This document shows positions 26,612-35,451 of a stretch of DNA of 38,184 nt, in pieces. The DNA comes from Pseudorhodobacter ferrugineus DSM 5888 (GTDB lineage Bacteria; Pseudomonadota; Alphaproteobacteria; Rhodobacterales; Rhodobacteraceae): positions 1 to 38,184 of the forward strand of contig NZ_ATVN01000026.1 in assembly GCF_000420745.1 (NCBI RefSeq), written 5' to 3'. The notes under the pieces were generated by a model that worked only from the letters and a program-made list of their open reading frames with translations, did not search any database and was not told the DNA's origin. A program made the translations under genes and the position numbers. Within the stretch, counting starts at the first letter, position 1. Each line of letters starts with the position of its first letter.

Positions 26612-27340
26612 GGCTCTGTTATACAAATCCGCCTGAGATCGAGCTTCTCCTTCCTTTGGACAAACGCATCCCACGCGTTGGCTTTGGGGCGTTCCAAGGG
26701 CTGTGAAGCGGTTCAGGATTGCGGCCCTGATCTGCAGGTCCGCAATCCTGCCTGTCGAAGTCACGTGCCATGACGCGCCCGCCGAGTAGCTTGAAGCAGC
26801 GCATTTTTATTTCGACCAGACTTCGTCGGTGATAGCCGCTCCATCGGCGCCAGATCGTGCGACTGATGCGGCGGATGGCACGAAGGATTTCGTTCCGGGC
26901 CTGTGCGCCGGGTGTATTGTCCAACCATGGCCGCGCGTTCTTACGGGCGGGTCTGACGGCACAGGCGCTACGTGCCGCACTTGCGGCGCGACAATGTGCT
27001 GAAGTCCGGCATCGACCAATCCAGGCCGGCAAGTTCCAAGGCGCTCGTAACCAGCCCCGTGGCTTGCCGCAGAGGCAACCCAAACAGCGCCTTCAACGTC
27101 AAGCATGCCTAGATCGCCGCATCGGCACAAATGGGAGATCGGCCCCGCCTGCCGGATGGCGCGGCCAACCACGGCGTCTCAGGATCGAACCAGATCAGCA
27201 ACAAATCACGCTGCTTGAGGGCCGCATTGTCGCTGCACCAGTTGGTCGTGCGGTAGGTAGGTGGTCTGGGTTTGCTTGTACAACCGGACTAACACCTTGG
27301 AGTCCTGTAGGGAATTCCCTGCGATTTGTGCAACAGAGCC
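26612..27340 (-). mobile_element. IS903-type (IS5 family) element, nearly full length, decayed
   Basis: Inverted ends GGCTCTGTTATACAAATCCG (26612) and, on the other strand, GGCTCTGTTGCACAAATC (27340) bound a 729-bp unit. The transposase reads from right to left. The 9 bp on the two sides (AAGGCCGCT and CAACCGAAG) do not match, so no target duplication is visible. The flank beyond the left end shares AGCGGCCT (read outward) with the copy ending at 22897. Confidence 0.8.
26690..27235 (-). pseudogene. IS903-type transposase, frameshifted
   Basis: One frame gives MVGRAIRQAGPISHLCRCGDLGMLDVEGAVWVAS, another RARNEILRAIRRI..., then a third gives GYHRRSLVEIKMRCFKLLGGRVMARDFDRQ and, after a further shift (GGATTG where the sister copy has GGTGGC), IRAAILNRFTALGTPQSQRV. 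Several frameshifts make it inactive. Boundaries are approximate. Confidence 0.75.
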
Positions 27341-27514
27341 CAACCGAAGTCACAAGCAGTTCGCCGAGGCCATTCGGCGCATTCATGCGTGAAACCATCC
27401 CAAACGAATGGAAAACCTTCCGCGACAAAGTGTCAGACAACTTCCACGATATAACACACGAAAAAGTTCGGCTTTTGGGGTGAAGGCGGTATGGCGGAAA
27501 TCGATACTCCGTAT
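27341..27514. other. Short gap between IS903 and the transporter gene
   Basis: An open frame ending at 27481 (MRETIPNEWKTFRDKVSDNFHDITHEKVRLLG) crosses this gap, but most of its upstream part is IS DNA and I recognise no family. No terminator is evident for the phosphonate operon, whose last gene stops at 27515. Confidence 0.3.
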
Positions 27515-28354
27515 TTATCCGGCCTGCGACACCGCGATGACCCCCACGGCAACAACCACGGCCGCTAACATCCGCCCCTGCCACGGGCGCTCTCCAAAAA
27601 CCACAACCCCGATCATTGCAGCAATTATGACGCTGGATTCGCGCAATGCCGAGACGGCGCCCAACGGCGCGATGGTTTTGACATAGAGTACCAAGCCATA
27701 CGCCGTGACAGCCGCCACGCCGCCCAACAGCCCAAGGATCAAGGTGCGTGGCGCAAACTGGCCCCGATTGCGGTGGCGATGCAGGGCGATAGCCAAAGGG
27801 ACCGGCGCCTCGAATAAAAACAACCAGCCCATATAGCCTGTCGCAGTCCCAGACTGCCGTATGCCAATACCATCGGCCACCGAATATGTGCCGATACAAA
27901 CCCCCAACAGCAACGCCAACCCGATGGTGGAACCCGGTGCCTGCGCTGCCCCGCGCAGCATCGCCAACAGGCAGATCCCCGCACTAATGGCGGCCAAACC
28001 CACCCAGCCCAACGGCGACAAGGTTTCGCCAATGATGAACCATGCCGATAGCGCCACAAAAGCTGGGGCGAGCCCTCGTGAAATCGGATAGACTTGGCTT
28101 AGGTCGCCATGTCGATAGGCCCGAAACAAAAGCAGATAGTAGCCGTAGTGCACAAGAGTTGATATAAGGATTGAGGGCCAGCTTGCGCGATCAGGAAGGG
28201 GTGACACCGCAATCAGCAACACCCCCACCAGTGCGTGTGCGAGCGACACCGCCCCCAGCACACCGGCCCGATCGTCAACCGCCTTTAGCATCGCATTCCA
28301 ACTTGCATGCAGCAACGCCGAAAACAGCACCAATCCAAGAGCGAATGCGGTCAT
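27515..28354 (-). CDS. EamA/DMT-superfamily transporter coupled to the phosphonate operon
   Basis: The 279-residue protein has about ten hydrophobic helices and two EamA repeats (first from LGLVLFSALLHASWNAMLK, second from LALLLGVCIGTYSVADG). GETLSPLGWVGLAAISAGICLL and GERPWQGRMLAAVVVAVGVIAV are the typical fourth/fifth helices of each half. It belongs to the drug/metabolite transporter superfamily of the inner membrane. Its start overlaps the stop of the upstream PLP enzyme by 4 bases (ATGA), so it is translationally coupled to AEP catabolism. Substrate unknown: uptake of hydroxylated AEP, or export of an intermediate, are both possible. AEP uptake systems known to me are ABC-type or other families, which makes this link unusual. 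Confidence 0.85.
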   Translation of the reverse strand: MTAFALGLVLFSALLHASWNAMLKAVDDRAGVLGAVSLAHALVGVLLIAVSPLPDRASWPSILISTLVHYGYYLLLFRAYRHGDLSQVYPISRGLAPAFVALSAWFIIGETLSPLGWVGLAAISAGICLLAMLRGAAQAPGSTIGLALLLGVCIGTYSVADGIGIRQSGTATGYMGWLFLFEAPVPLAIALHRHRNRGQFAPRTLILGLLGGVAAVTAYGLVLYVKTIAPLGAVSALRESSVIIAAMIGVVVFGERPWQGRMLAAVVVAVGVIAVSQAG

Positions 28355-29700
28355 GCCTCGGCCAAAATGGCGGATTCGACGATAGTTAGAGCGCGATCCA
28401 GATCGTCCTGCCGGATGGTCAGCGGTGGCGACATCATCAACACGCAACCCGCGCTGATTTTGAACGACAGCCCGGCCTCAAGACAGCGATAATAGATGCG
28501 CTCTGCCCGGTCTCGAGCCTCGGCTTTCGTTGCTCGGTCTTCGACAATTTCCACGCCAAACATAAGCCCCCTGCCCCGCACATCACCGACAATCGGGCTT
28601 CGGCAACCAAAATCCCGTAGTCGGTCCAGCGCATAGGTTCCGAGCGTGGCGCTGCGTTCCACCAACCCCTCATCTTCAATAATTTGTAACGTGGTAAGGG
28701 CTGCCCGCGCGGTCACTGGGTTTTTTTCATGCGTGTAATGGCCGATCGCAAAGTCACCGCACACATCCAAACCTTGCCGCGCGATGACGGCGGCGATGGG
28801 CAATATGCCACCCCCAAGCGATTTTCCAAGGGTAACGATATCGGGAATAACCTCATCATGTTCAAAGGCAAACATGCGACCCGTTTTGCCCAATCCGGTG
28901 GGAATTTCATCCATTATCAATAATGCGCCGTGGCGATTGCAGGCGGCGCGCACCGCTTGCCAAAACCCCGGTGGCGGCACGACAGGCACGGCACGCATGG
29001 GTTCTGCAATCACCGCTGCGACATCACCTTCACGGCCCAAAACATAATCGACCATGCCGGCACAAGCCAAACCGCAGCTTTGCGGGCTCGCGTGATTATA
29101 GGGGCAGCGATAGCAGTTGAAGGGCGCAACATGCTCAGTCCCCGTCATCAAAGGTCCTGCGATATGGGATCGAAACGTGGCTTCGCCGCCGACACTTGCT
29201 GCACCAAAGCCGGCACCGTGAAACGCATCCCAAAAACTGATGGTCTTAAACCGTCCCGTCGCTGCCCGCGCAATTTTGAGCGCCACCTCATTGGCGTCTG
29301 ACCCGCCCGTGGTGAACAGCACCTTGTTCAAATCACCGGGCGCGATTGTCCCCAGCTTTTCGGCCAGTTCGACCGCCGGCTCATTGGTAAACCGGCGTGG
29401 CGCAAAAGGAAGCGCATCAAGCTGCGCTTTGATCGCGGCAATCAAGCGGGGGTGACCGTAACCGATGTGATGCACGGAATTCCCATGAAAGTCCATGTAG
29501 CGGCGGCCCGCAGTATCTTCGATCCAGATGCCTTCGGCCTTTGCAATCGTTGACACACAAGGGCTGGACAGCGCTTGATGCAAAAACGCATTGGCATCAC
29601 GGGCCAGCAGGTCACGGGTGGCCGCATCGGGGTGTTTAGCGGCCCAAGCGATGCGAGCTGCGGATTGGTTACTCTCACCTTCCGTGTGCGTGATCCTCAT
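28351..29700 (-). CDS. pbfA: Class III aminotransferase-fold enzyme, probable (R)-1-hydroxy-2-aminoethylphosphonate ammonia-lyase
   Basis: The 449-residue protein has the class III fold: TTGGSDANEVALKIARAATGR (about 130-150), the PLP-binding MDEIPTGLGKTG (D264) and the Schiff-base lysine in VTLGKSLGGG (K293). The Cys cluster CYRCPYNHASPQSCG (196-210) is also typical of this subgroup. In the same operon lie phnY, phnA and phnW, which handle phosphonoacetaldehyde. The known enzyme in that position is PbfA, which eliminates ammonia from (R)-1-hydroxy-AEP to give phosphonoacetaldehyde and so lets the host use the hydroxylated substrate that PhnW rejects. The assignment rests on fold plus context; a true aminotransferase is possible. 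An intrinsic terminator separates it from phnY. Confidence 0.75.
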   Translation of the reverse strand: MRITHTEGESNQSAARIAWAAKHPDAATRDLLARDANAFLHQALSSPCVSTIAKAEGIWIEDTAGRRYMDFHGNSVHHIGYGHPRLIAAIKAQLDALPFAPRRFTNEPAVELAEKLGTIAPGDLNKVLFTTGGSDANEVALKIARAATGRFKTISFWDAFHGAGFGAASVGGEATFRSHIAGPLMTGTEHVAPFNCYRCPYNHASPQSCGLACAGMVDYVLGREGDVAAVIAEPMRAVPVVPPPGFWQAVRAACNRHGALLIMDEIPTGLGKTGRMFAFEHDEVIPDIVTLGKSLGGGILPIAAVIARQGLDVCGDFAIGHYTHEKNPVTARAALTTLQIIEDEGLVERSATLGTYALDRLRDFGCRSPIVGDVRGRGLMFGVEIVEDRATKAEARDRAERIYYRCLEAGLSFKISAGCVLMMSPPLTIRQDDLDRALTIVESAILAEA

Positions 29701-29717
29701 TCGCCAAGCCTTTGTGT

Positions 29718-29748
29718 TAAAGAAAAATCGCGGCCCCGCGGGGCCGCG
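29718..29748 (-). terminator. Hairpin with T-run between phnY and the PbfA-type gene
   Basis: On the minus strand CGCGGCCCC pairs with GGGGCCGCG around GC (29729-29748) and is followed by ATTTTTCTTTAAC. It lies 24 bp after the phnY stop and would stop or reduce reading into the PbfA-type gene and the transporter. Confidence 0.7.
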
Positions 29749-29772
29749 TAAGTCACAGGAAGACTTGTCGCA

Positions 29773-31224
29773 TTAGTTTGGCCAAGGCAGGGAATAGGTT
29801 TTGACATTGGTAAAGAATTTCATTGCTTCGATGACGCCTTCTTTCACCGCGTTGCCGCTGTCCTTGATGCCGCCAAAGGGCGACATTTCGATCCGGTAGC
29901 CGGGCTGTTCCCAAATGTTGCAAGTGCCAACATCAAGCCCGTTAATATAGGCAATCGCCCGGTGCAGGTCATTGGTGCAAACCCCGGAAGACAACCCGAA
30001 CGGCGTCGAATTAGAGATCCGCATCACCTCGGCGTCATCATCGGGCACGCGCACGATGGGGATGATCGGACCAAAGGTTTCTTCCATAACCAGCTCAGAT
30101 CCGTGTGGCACCCTATCGACCACAATGGGCGGCAAAAGTGCGCCTTGACGACCCGGATGATACAGGATCTCAGCCCCGTCCTTCTCGGCCATGAACACGC
30201 GTTTTTCAAAAAGTTCCGCCGCTTTAGCATGGATCACGCAGCCCAGTTCTGTCGCCGGATCTTGAGGGTCACCGAATTTGATAGCCTTTGCCTTGGCAAG
30301 CACCATCGGGACGAAACGATCCGCTACGCTTTCTTGCACCAAGATGCGCTTGATAGCGGTGCAGCGCTGCCCCGAATTCCCGGTGGCCCCGGCCACGGCG
30401 ATGGTTGCGGCCTTTTCCAGATCTGCATCGGACAAATCATTGCAGATGATCAACGGGTCGTTGCCGCCCAGTTCCAGGGCCTGGCGTTTGTACCCAGCCT
30501 TTGCGGCGATTAGCTTGCCCACGGGAACACCGCCGGTAAAAGTTATGATGTCGATGTGTTCGTTAACCATCATTTCTTCGCCGATGTCTTTCGGCCAACC
30601 GGTCACAATTTGGAACATTTCAGGCGGCAACCCCGCCTCGTACAGAATATCGGCCAGCGCAATTGCGGTCAGCGGCGTTAGTTCCGTAGGCTTGCACACC
30701 ATACAGTTGTTGGTCGCAATCGACGGCGCGATTTTATGGCTGACCATGTTCAGCGGGTGGTTGAACGGCGTGATCGCCGAGATAGCCCGCACCGGTTCGC
30801 GTTTGGTGAAAATCTTACGCTCTTTGCCGTTATGGGTCAGATCGCAGGAAAAGATTTCACCATCATCGTTCAGCGCCTGCTGGGAGGCAAATTGATAGAC
30901 GTCCTGCGCGCGCTTGGTCTCATAAATCGCGTGCTGGTGGCAGATGCCCAATTCCAACACCAACCATTTCGCCAGATATTCGCGGCGCTCGCCAATCAAT
31001 TCCCCTGCACGGCGCAGGATCTGGCTGCGCTCATAACGACTGAGTTTTGACTTGTAATTCGCGGCAATCTCAAAGGCGCGTTTGACGTGTTCGGCCTTGC
31101 CGGCAGGCACGGTGCCGATTACCTCATTCGTATAGGGATAGCGCACCTCGATCACCTCATCGGTGAAGATAATTTCTCCACCGATACGCATGCCTTCATG
31201 TCTGATCTCTGTCTTATCTTTCAT
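29773..31224 (-). CDS. phnY: Phosphonoacetaldehyde dehydrogenase
   Basis: This 483-residue NAD-dependent aldehyde dehydrogenase oxidises phosphonoacetaldehyde to phosphonoacetate. The catalytic Cys is C288 in [10 protein letters not shown], the general-base Glu is E251 in ALELGGNDP and the oxyanion Asn is N155 in TPFNHPLN. Placement beside phnA and phnW supports the specific substrate. Start ATG 31224 follows GGAAAGCCGC. It lies 15 bp after phnA. Cytoplasmic. Confidence 0.93.
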   Translation of the reverse strand: MKDKTEIRHEGMRIGGEIIFTDEVIEVRYPYTNEVIGTVPAGKAEHVKRAFEIAANYKSKLSRYERSQILRRAGELIGERREYLAKWLVLELGICHQHAIYETKRAQDVYQFASQQALNDDGEIFSCDLTHNGKERKIFTKREPVRAISAITPFNHPLNMVSHKIAPSIATNNCMVCKPTELTPLTAIALADILYEAGLPPEMFQIVTGWPKDIGEEMMVNEHIDIITFTGGVPVGKLIAAKAGYKRQALELGGNDPLIICNDLSDADLEKAATIAVAGATGNSGQRCTAIKRILVQESVADRFVPMVLAKAKAIKFGDPQDPATELGCVIHAKAAELFEKRVFMAEKDGAEILYHPGRQGALLPPIVVDRVPHGSELVMEETFGPIIPIVRVPDDDAEVMRISNSTPFGLSSGVCTNDLHRAIAYINGLDVGTCNIWEQPGYRIEMSPFGGIKDSGNAVKEGVIEAMKFFTNVKTYSLPWPN

Positions 31225-31239
31225 TTGCGGCTTTCCAGT

Positions 31240-32484
31240 TCAAAGTGCTGCGGCAGTGGTCGCATAAAAGAACGCATCAAAGTTGCGCAGAACCGGCTGG
31301 CTTGGCAAATCGATGACGCGGTTAACGATGAAGGGCACCACTTGTTCGGTCAGCCCGCCATGGCTGCGCAGCGGTTCATTCAATGCGGCCAAATCATGGC
31401 GATGCGCCGAAGTGCCGATGGTCATGTTTTCGGTGGAAATCATCACAATATCGCCGATCCGGTCGGCAGGCAGCTCAAAGCGCTTTACCGCTTCGGCTCG
31501 GTCCATCACCTCCATAATTTCCGGACGTGCGGCAAGGCGCGCGATGATGTCAGCCTGATTGGCCCCTTTGGGAAGATAGGCCGTCCCAAAACCGCCCAAA
31601 GCACCATGATGCACAACATAGGGGTCGGTGATCGGCAAGATCACGCGGGCAGCAGCCTCGCCCAACCAGCCATCCAGCAGATCTTGCACATAAATCACCT
31701 GCGGGTCGCCATTGGCATCATGCTTGGGCTTCATACCATGATCAGCCGTTACAACAATTGCTGCCCCCATCGTATCCAACTGCGCAAGGTAGCGATCAAA
31801 CATTTCATAAAACGCCTGTGCTTCTGGCTGATGTGGGGCGTATTTATGCTGTACATAATCGGTGGTCGTCAAATACATCACATCCGGCTTCCATTCGGCC
31901 AGCAATTTGACTCCGGCGGCAAAGACAAATTCTGAGAGCTCTGCCGAATAGACCTCGGGCTGCGCCATCCCGAGCCATTTTGAAGCCGCGTCTTGCCCAT
32001 GTTCGGCTTGCGTCGAACTATCAGATTTCTCGGCCGAAAAACATTTCGCGCGGTCATCCCCGAACTCCAAGCCTGCACCCAACAATGCGCGCAATTTGTC
32101 CTTGGCGGTCACAATCGCAACGCGTGCCCCGGCATCATAGAATTGCTTGAACACGGTTGGCGCGCGCAAAAACCGCACGTCATTCATCATCACCTCTTCG
32201 CCGGTTTCCGGCTCGTACAGGTAATTGCCGCAAATACCATGCACTGCGGGCGGACGGCCCGTAGCGATGGACAGATTGTTGGGGTTCGTAAAGGACGGGA
32301 TCACCGAATGCGCCAAACGGTCGGTTCCTGTTTCGCGCATTTTCTTCAGCGTAGGCATCAGGCCTTTGGCGATGGCTTGGGTCAGGTACTCCGGTTCACA
32401 TCCATCAAGGCAAATCGCAATCGCGGTCACTTTGGGCCAAGGATAGCTGCGCTCATTGGCGATAACGGGTTGTTTTTGGGTCAT
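31240..32484 (-). CDS. phnA: Phosphonoacetate hydrolase
   Basis: The 414-residue enzyme belongs to the alkaline-phosphatase superfamily. It splits the C-P bond of phosphonoacetate to acetate and phosphate with two zinc ions. Visible ligands are Asp in ICLDGCEPEY (D27), the nucleophile Thr in PSFTNPNNLSIATG (T66), Asp/His in TADHGMKPKHD (about 241) and the C-terminal His in GTSAHRHDLAALNEPLRSHGG. Start ATG 32484 is preceded by AAAGGACTGACC. It comes second in the operon after phnW. The phn symbol used here is the hydrolase, not the unrelated E. coli phnA. Confidence 0.94.
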   Translation of the reverse strand: MTQKQPVIANERSYPWPKVTAIAICLDGCEPEYLTQAIAKGLMPTLKKMRETGTDRLAHSVIPSFTNPNNLSIATGRPPAVHGICGNYLYEPETGEEVMMNDVRFLRAPTVFKQFYDAGARVAIVTAKDKLRALLGAGLEFGDDRAKCFSAEKSDSSTQAEHGQDAASKWLGMAQPEVYSAELSEFVFAAGVKLLAEWKPDVMYLTTTDYVQHKYAPHQPEAQAFYEMFDRYLAQLDTMGAAIVVTADHGMKPKHDANGDPQVIYVQDLLDGWLGEAAARVILPITDPYVVHHGALGGFGTAYLPKGANQADIIARLAARPEIMEVMDRAEAVKRFELPADRIGDIVMISTENMTIGTSAHRHDLAALNEPLRSHGGLTEQVVPFIVNRVIDLPSQPVLRNFDAFFYATTAAAL

Positions 32485-32517
32485 GGTCAGTCCTTTAGTT
32501 TATCTGTGTGTGCCAGA

Positions 32518-33708
32518 TCAGGCGGCAAGTTTTGCGCGTTCGGCAAGCGCTTCGGCGGGGGGGGCAGCCGAGGCCACCCCCATTTCCCCCAGCGCCTCGG
32601 CCGCAGCTTTGACAACACGGGTCATGATCGAGCCATCCATCCGGCCAATGCAGCCAACACGAAAGCTTTCCACCACGGTCAACTTGCCGGGATAGATGAT
32701 GAAACCCTTGTCTTTCATCCGCTCATAAAACTCGGCGAACACGAATTTCGGATCGGCAGGGCAAAAGAAGGTTACGATGATCGGTGACAACCAGCGATCT
32801 TTCAGCAAGGTTTCAAAGCCAAGGCTCCGCATCCCCGCCACCATCACATCGCGGTTGTCGGCATAACGCGCCCCCCGCCCTGCCACGCCGCCCTCAAGCG
32901 CATGAATGCGCAACGCCTCAAGAAATGCGGCGACAACATGGGTGGGCGGCGTATAGCGCCACTGGCCCGACTTCACCATATTCGCCCATTGCGCGTATAG
33001 ATCTAGCACGAGGGAGTGAGAGTTGCCCTTGCAGCCCTCAAGTTCCGCCTTGCGGGCAATTGCAAAACCAAAGCCAGGAACGCCTTCGATACATTTGTTC
33101 GCCGAACTGACCATCGCCTCGTATCTGATCCGTGTAACATCCAGATCAACCGCACCAAACGCCGACATAGAGTCGATCAACAGCTTGCGGCCAGCGGCAT
33201 AGGTCGCTTCGGAAATTTCGGCCACAGGGTTCAGAATACCAGAAGACGTCTCGCAATGGCACACAATCACATGGGTGATTGCAGCGTCAGCGGCCAGCGC
33301 CTCGGCCACCTCTACCCCGCGCGGCGGCATGTAATCGCCCTTGTCTATCAGTGTATAGGCCCGCCCCAGATAGCGCATGGTTTCCGCCGCACGCAGACCG
33401 TATGCGCCATTGGCAAGCACCAAAACCTTGCCATCCCGTGGTACAAATGTCCCCAACATCGCCTCTACGCAGTAACTGCCCGACCCTTGCATCGGCACGC
33501 AAACATAAGCGCCATCAAGATCACCTGCCAAGTCAAGCAGTTGATCGCAAACCGATTTGGTCATGGCACGGAAATCACCATCCCAAGACCCCCAATCACG
33601 CAACATCGCCTCTTTCACCGACAGCGCAGTGGTCAACGGGCCGGGCGTCAGCAAGAAGGGCTCACCTTTTGCTGGGTTTGGAAACGCGTCGTTTGGGAGG
33701 GAAGACAT
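32518..33708 (-). CDS. phnW: 2-aminoethylphosphonate--pyruvate transaminase
   Basis: This 396-residue class V aminotransferase transfers the amino group of AEP to pyruvate, giving phosphonoacetaldehyde and alanine. TPGPLTTALSVKEAMLRDWGSWD (21-43) is the family N-terminus, and the PLP lysine is K205 in SSANKCIEGVPGFGF. QGSGSYCVEA and IDSMSAFGAVD are further conserved segments. It is first in the operon phnW-phnA-phnY-(pbfA-type)-(transporter) and faces a LysR regulator across 435 bp. The extreme C-terminus is Ala-rich and slightly longer than usual. Confidence 0.95.
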   Translation of the reverse strand: MSSLPNDAFPNPAKGEPFLLTPGPLTTALSVKEAMLRDWGSWDGDFRAMTKSVCDQLLDLAGDLDGAYVCVPMQGSGSYCVEAMLGTFVPRDGKVLVLANGAYGLRAAETMRYLGRAYTLIDKGDYMPPRGVEVAEALAADAAITHVIVCHCETSSGILNPVAEISEATYAAGRKLLIDSMSAFGAVDLDVTRIRYEAMVSSANKCIEGVPGFGFAIARKAELEGCKGNSHSLVLDLYAQWANMVKSGQWRYTPPTHVVAAFLEALRIHALEGGVAGRGARYADNRDVMVAGMRSLGFETLLKDRWLSPIIVTFFCPADPKFVFAEFYERMKDKGFIIYPGKLTVVESFRVGCIGRMDGSIMTRVVKAAAEALGEMGVASAAPPAEALAERAKLAA

Positions 33709-33767
33709 ATGCGCGGCCTCATTCTTGAAAATGGCGGTGTGAAAAGAGGTTTCCCATAGGTCAATAT

Positions 33768-33791
33768 ATATGTAAAATCGTTATTTTATAT
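33768..33791. promoter_or_regulatory. AT-rich imperfect palindrome before phnW, candidate LysR site
   Basis: TAAAAT (33773-33778) and ATTTTA (33783-33788) face each other around CGTT within an AT-rich block about 60-80 bp before phnW. LysR regulators bind T-N11-A palindromes upstream of the divergent target. The site is a guess from symmetry and place. Confidence 0.35.
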
Positions 33792-33900
33792 TAGACCATC
33801 GCAAAAATCGATACATTGTGTCGGCATTCGAAAACGGCTTTCCAACAAGAGCCTGCTTTGCGTCAAAATTGGATAAGCGACGGTGCGAGGAGCGACGATT

Positions 33901-34008
33901 TCAGTCGCGTCCCATGATCGCGCTCAACCCCAGTGCAAACCATGCGACCGGCCCACAAAAGCGCACTACTGCGCCAGCAAGACGGATCAGAAACGCGCAA
34001 GGTAGCAT
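33901..34008 (-). CDS. Small hydrophobic peptide (35 aa) between phnW and its regulator
   Basis: A 36-codon frame reads MLPCAFLIRLAGAVVRFCGP, then VAWFALGLSAIMGRD and a TGA. GAGGA stands 8 bases before the ATG. The peptide could form one membrane helix. It runs in the phnW direction and stops about 190 bp before phnW. I recognise no family; it may be a chance frame. Apart from this peptide and the operator candidate, the 33709-34143 gap shows nothing else. Confidence 0.3.
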   Translation of the reverse strand: MLPCAFLIRLAGAVVRFCGPVAWFALGLSAIMGRD

Positions 34009-34143
34009 TATAAGTTCCTCAATTCAGGTCCAAAACCGGGCCGCGCCTACCGTGTCGGCACGCCATACAACACACTTGATCTGCATAAGATAGATCGTTA
34101 AATTCAATCAAAGTATAAGAAAATATTATAGAAAGAGCCCGCT

Positions 34144-35031
34144 ATGCGTTATGTACAGCTTCGCGCATTCCATTATGTCGCTATTTATGGCGGCTTTTCC
34201 CGCGCGGCCAATGAGCTTTTTCTAACCCAGCCCGCGATTTCTGACCAAGTCCGCAAGCTGGAAGAGGAATATGACATCCTTTTGTTCAACCGCCACAAAA
34301 AACAAGTCGAGATAACACCTGCAGGCGAAAAGCTTTTGGAAATCACACGGCGCATGTTCGACAGCGAAAAACAGGCGCAGGAGTTATTGACCGAAAGCCG
34401 AGCCACACGTACAGGCACCTTGCACATAATGGCCGACAGCGCGGTACACGTGCTTAAGATACTCGCTAGGTTTCGTGAAAAATATCCCGGCGTCGTGGTA
34501 AAGATCAGTCAGGGCAACACAGAAACCGTAACTGAAAGCCTGTTCCGCTATGAGGCTGATATTGGCATTCTCGGCGAACTTCCCCCAGCCAGCGATTTTG
34601 AAACAATAGCCCTGAATTCCAGCCCCATTTCCGCATTTGTCGCGCTTGATCATCCGCTCGCCATGCGCAAATCTTTGAGTTTTGCGGACCTTTTGGGTCT
34701 GCCCTTGGTGATGCGCGAAGCAGGATCCAAAACGCGCAAAAAGTTTGAAGACGCCGCGGAAGCAAAAGGATTTTCGTTTACGCCCACCATTACGGCAGAG
34801 GGTCGAGAAGCCGTGCGCGAGATTGTCGCTTCGGGTGCTGGTGTAGGGTTTGTGTCAGCCGCCGAATTTGGCGACGATCCCCGTCTTATTCGTATTCCAC
34901 TTGAAGATGAAGGGCAGATGATGATGGACGAAACCTTGATTTGCCTGCGCGAGCGCCGTGGAGGCAAGCTCGTCAGCGCCTTTCTGTCAATCGCACAAGA
35001 CCACGCAAACGACATCGTGCCTGACACTTAA
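34144..35031 (+). CDS. LysR-family regulator, probable activator of the phosphonate operon
   Basis: The 295-residue protein starts MRYVQLRAFHYVAIYGGFSRAANELFLTQPAISDQVRKLEEEYDILLFNR (helix-turn-helix, about 3-50), followed by an effector domain with FREKYPGVVVKISQGNTETVTESL and AGVGFVSAAEF. It diverges from phnW, the usual place for the LysR regulators of AEP operons, which respond to AEP rather than to phosphate starvation. ATG 34144 follows AGAAAGAGC. Its target is inferred from position. Confidence 0.85.
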   Translation: MRYVQLRAFHYVAIYGGFSRAANELFLTQPAISDQVRKLEEEYDILLFNRHKKQVEITPAGEKLLEITRRMFDSEKQAQELLTESRATRTGTLHIMADSAVHVLKILARFREKYPGVVVKISQGNTETVTESLFRYEADIGILGELPPASDFETIALNSSPISAFVALDHPLAMRKSLSFADLLGLPLVMREAGSKTRKKFEDAAEAKGFSFTPTITAEGREAVREIVASGAGVGFVSAAEFGDDPRLIRIPLEDEGQMMMDETLICLRERRGGKLVSAFLSIAQDHANDIVPDT

Positions 35032-35216
35032 ACACTGGTGCTGCGCAGCAGCCGAGCATCTCTACCGCCATTACGTCCCGCCAAGGCGTCAAGGCTCAAA
35101 GTTTGCAACAGAATCTGAAGCACTGCTAAATTGGCGGTTTAGCGTGCCATGTCGCCGCAAACCTGACCCCTGCAAGATCAATCTCGAATGCGCCTTCGGA
35201 CAGATAGGTACGGTCG

Positions 35217-35237
35217 ATTGCATGCGCGAGAGGGGGC
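35217..35237 (-). repeat. Partial hairpin insert G3
   Basis: CCCTCTCGCGCATGCAATCG on the minus strand carries the CGAGAGGG end (in reverse) and a short self-complementary GCATGC, right after the FFAGQS codons of OrfA. It looks like half of an insert. Confidence 0.45.
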
Positions 35238-35254
35238 TTTGGCCAGCAAAGAAG

Positions 35255-35294
35255 CCTAACGGTGAATGTTCCATTCACCTACCGGCCAACGGAT
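35255..35294 (-). repeat. Hairpin insert G2 in IS3 OrfA
   Basis: On the minus strand CCGTTGGCCGGTA is followed by a perfect 8-bp stem GGTGAATG / CATTCACC (35279-35272 and 35268-35261) with a 3-nt loop, then GTTAGG instead of CGAGAGGG. It splits LKKAAI from FFAGQ. Confidence 0.7.
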
Positions 35295-35409
35295 TGCCGC
35301 CTTTTTTAACACTTCCCTCTCCTCGCGCGAGCTATGCGGACTTCTTTGCGAAGGGGTTCGTTCTCTTTCTCAACGTCCTTGTGCGGACCCGCCATAAGAG
35401 CATCGTGCT

Positions 35410-35451
35410 CCCTCTCGGGACATTGCTGCGCAATGCCCTGCCGGGCAACGG
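35410..35451 (-). repeat. Hairpin insert G1 in IS3 OrfA
   Basis: On the minus strand CCGTTGCCCGGCAG, a stem GGCATTGC / GCAATGTCC with a 3-nt loop, then CGAGAGGG. This is the best match to the family consensus. It enters after WVQKH and changes the length by a number not divisible by three. Confidence 0.85.

Noticed and set aside
33818-34093. Plus-strand frame of 91 codons between phnW and the LysR gene
   Set aside because: No ribosome site, no domain, an unlikely basic composition, and a better small frame lies on the other strand.
35255-35294. GCCTAAC...CCAAC around insert G2 looked like an integron attC site
   Set aside because: attC needs complementary 7-bp core sites at both ends; the other copies of the family have no such ends and there is no integron integrase or cassette.
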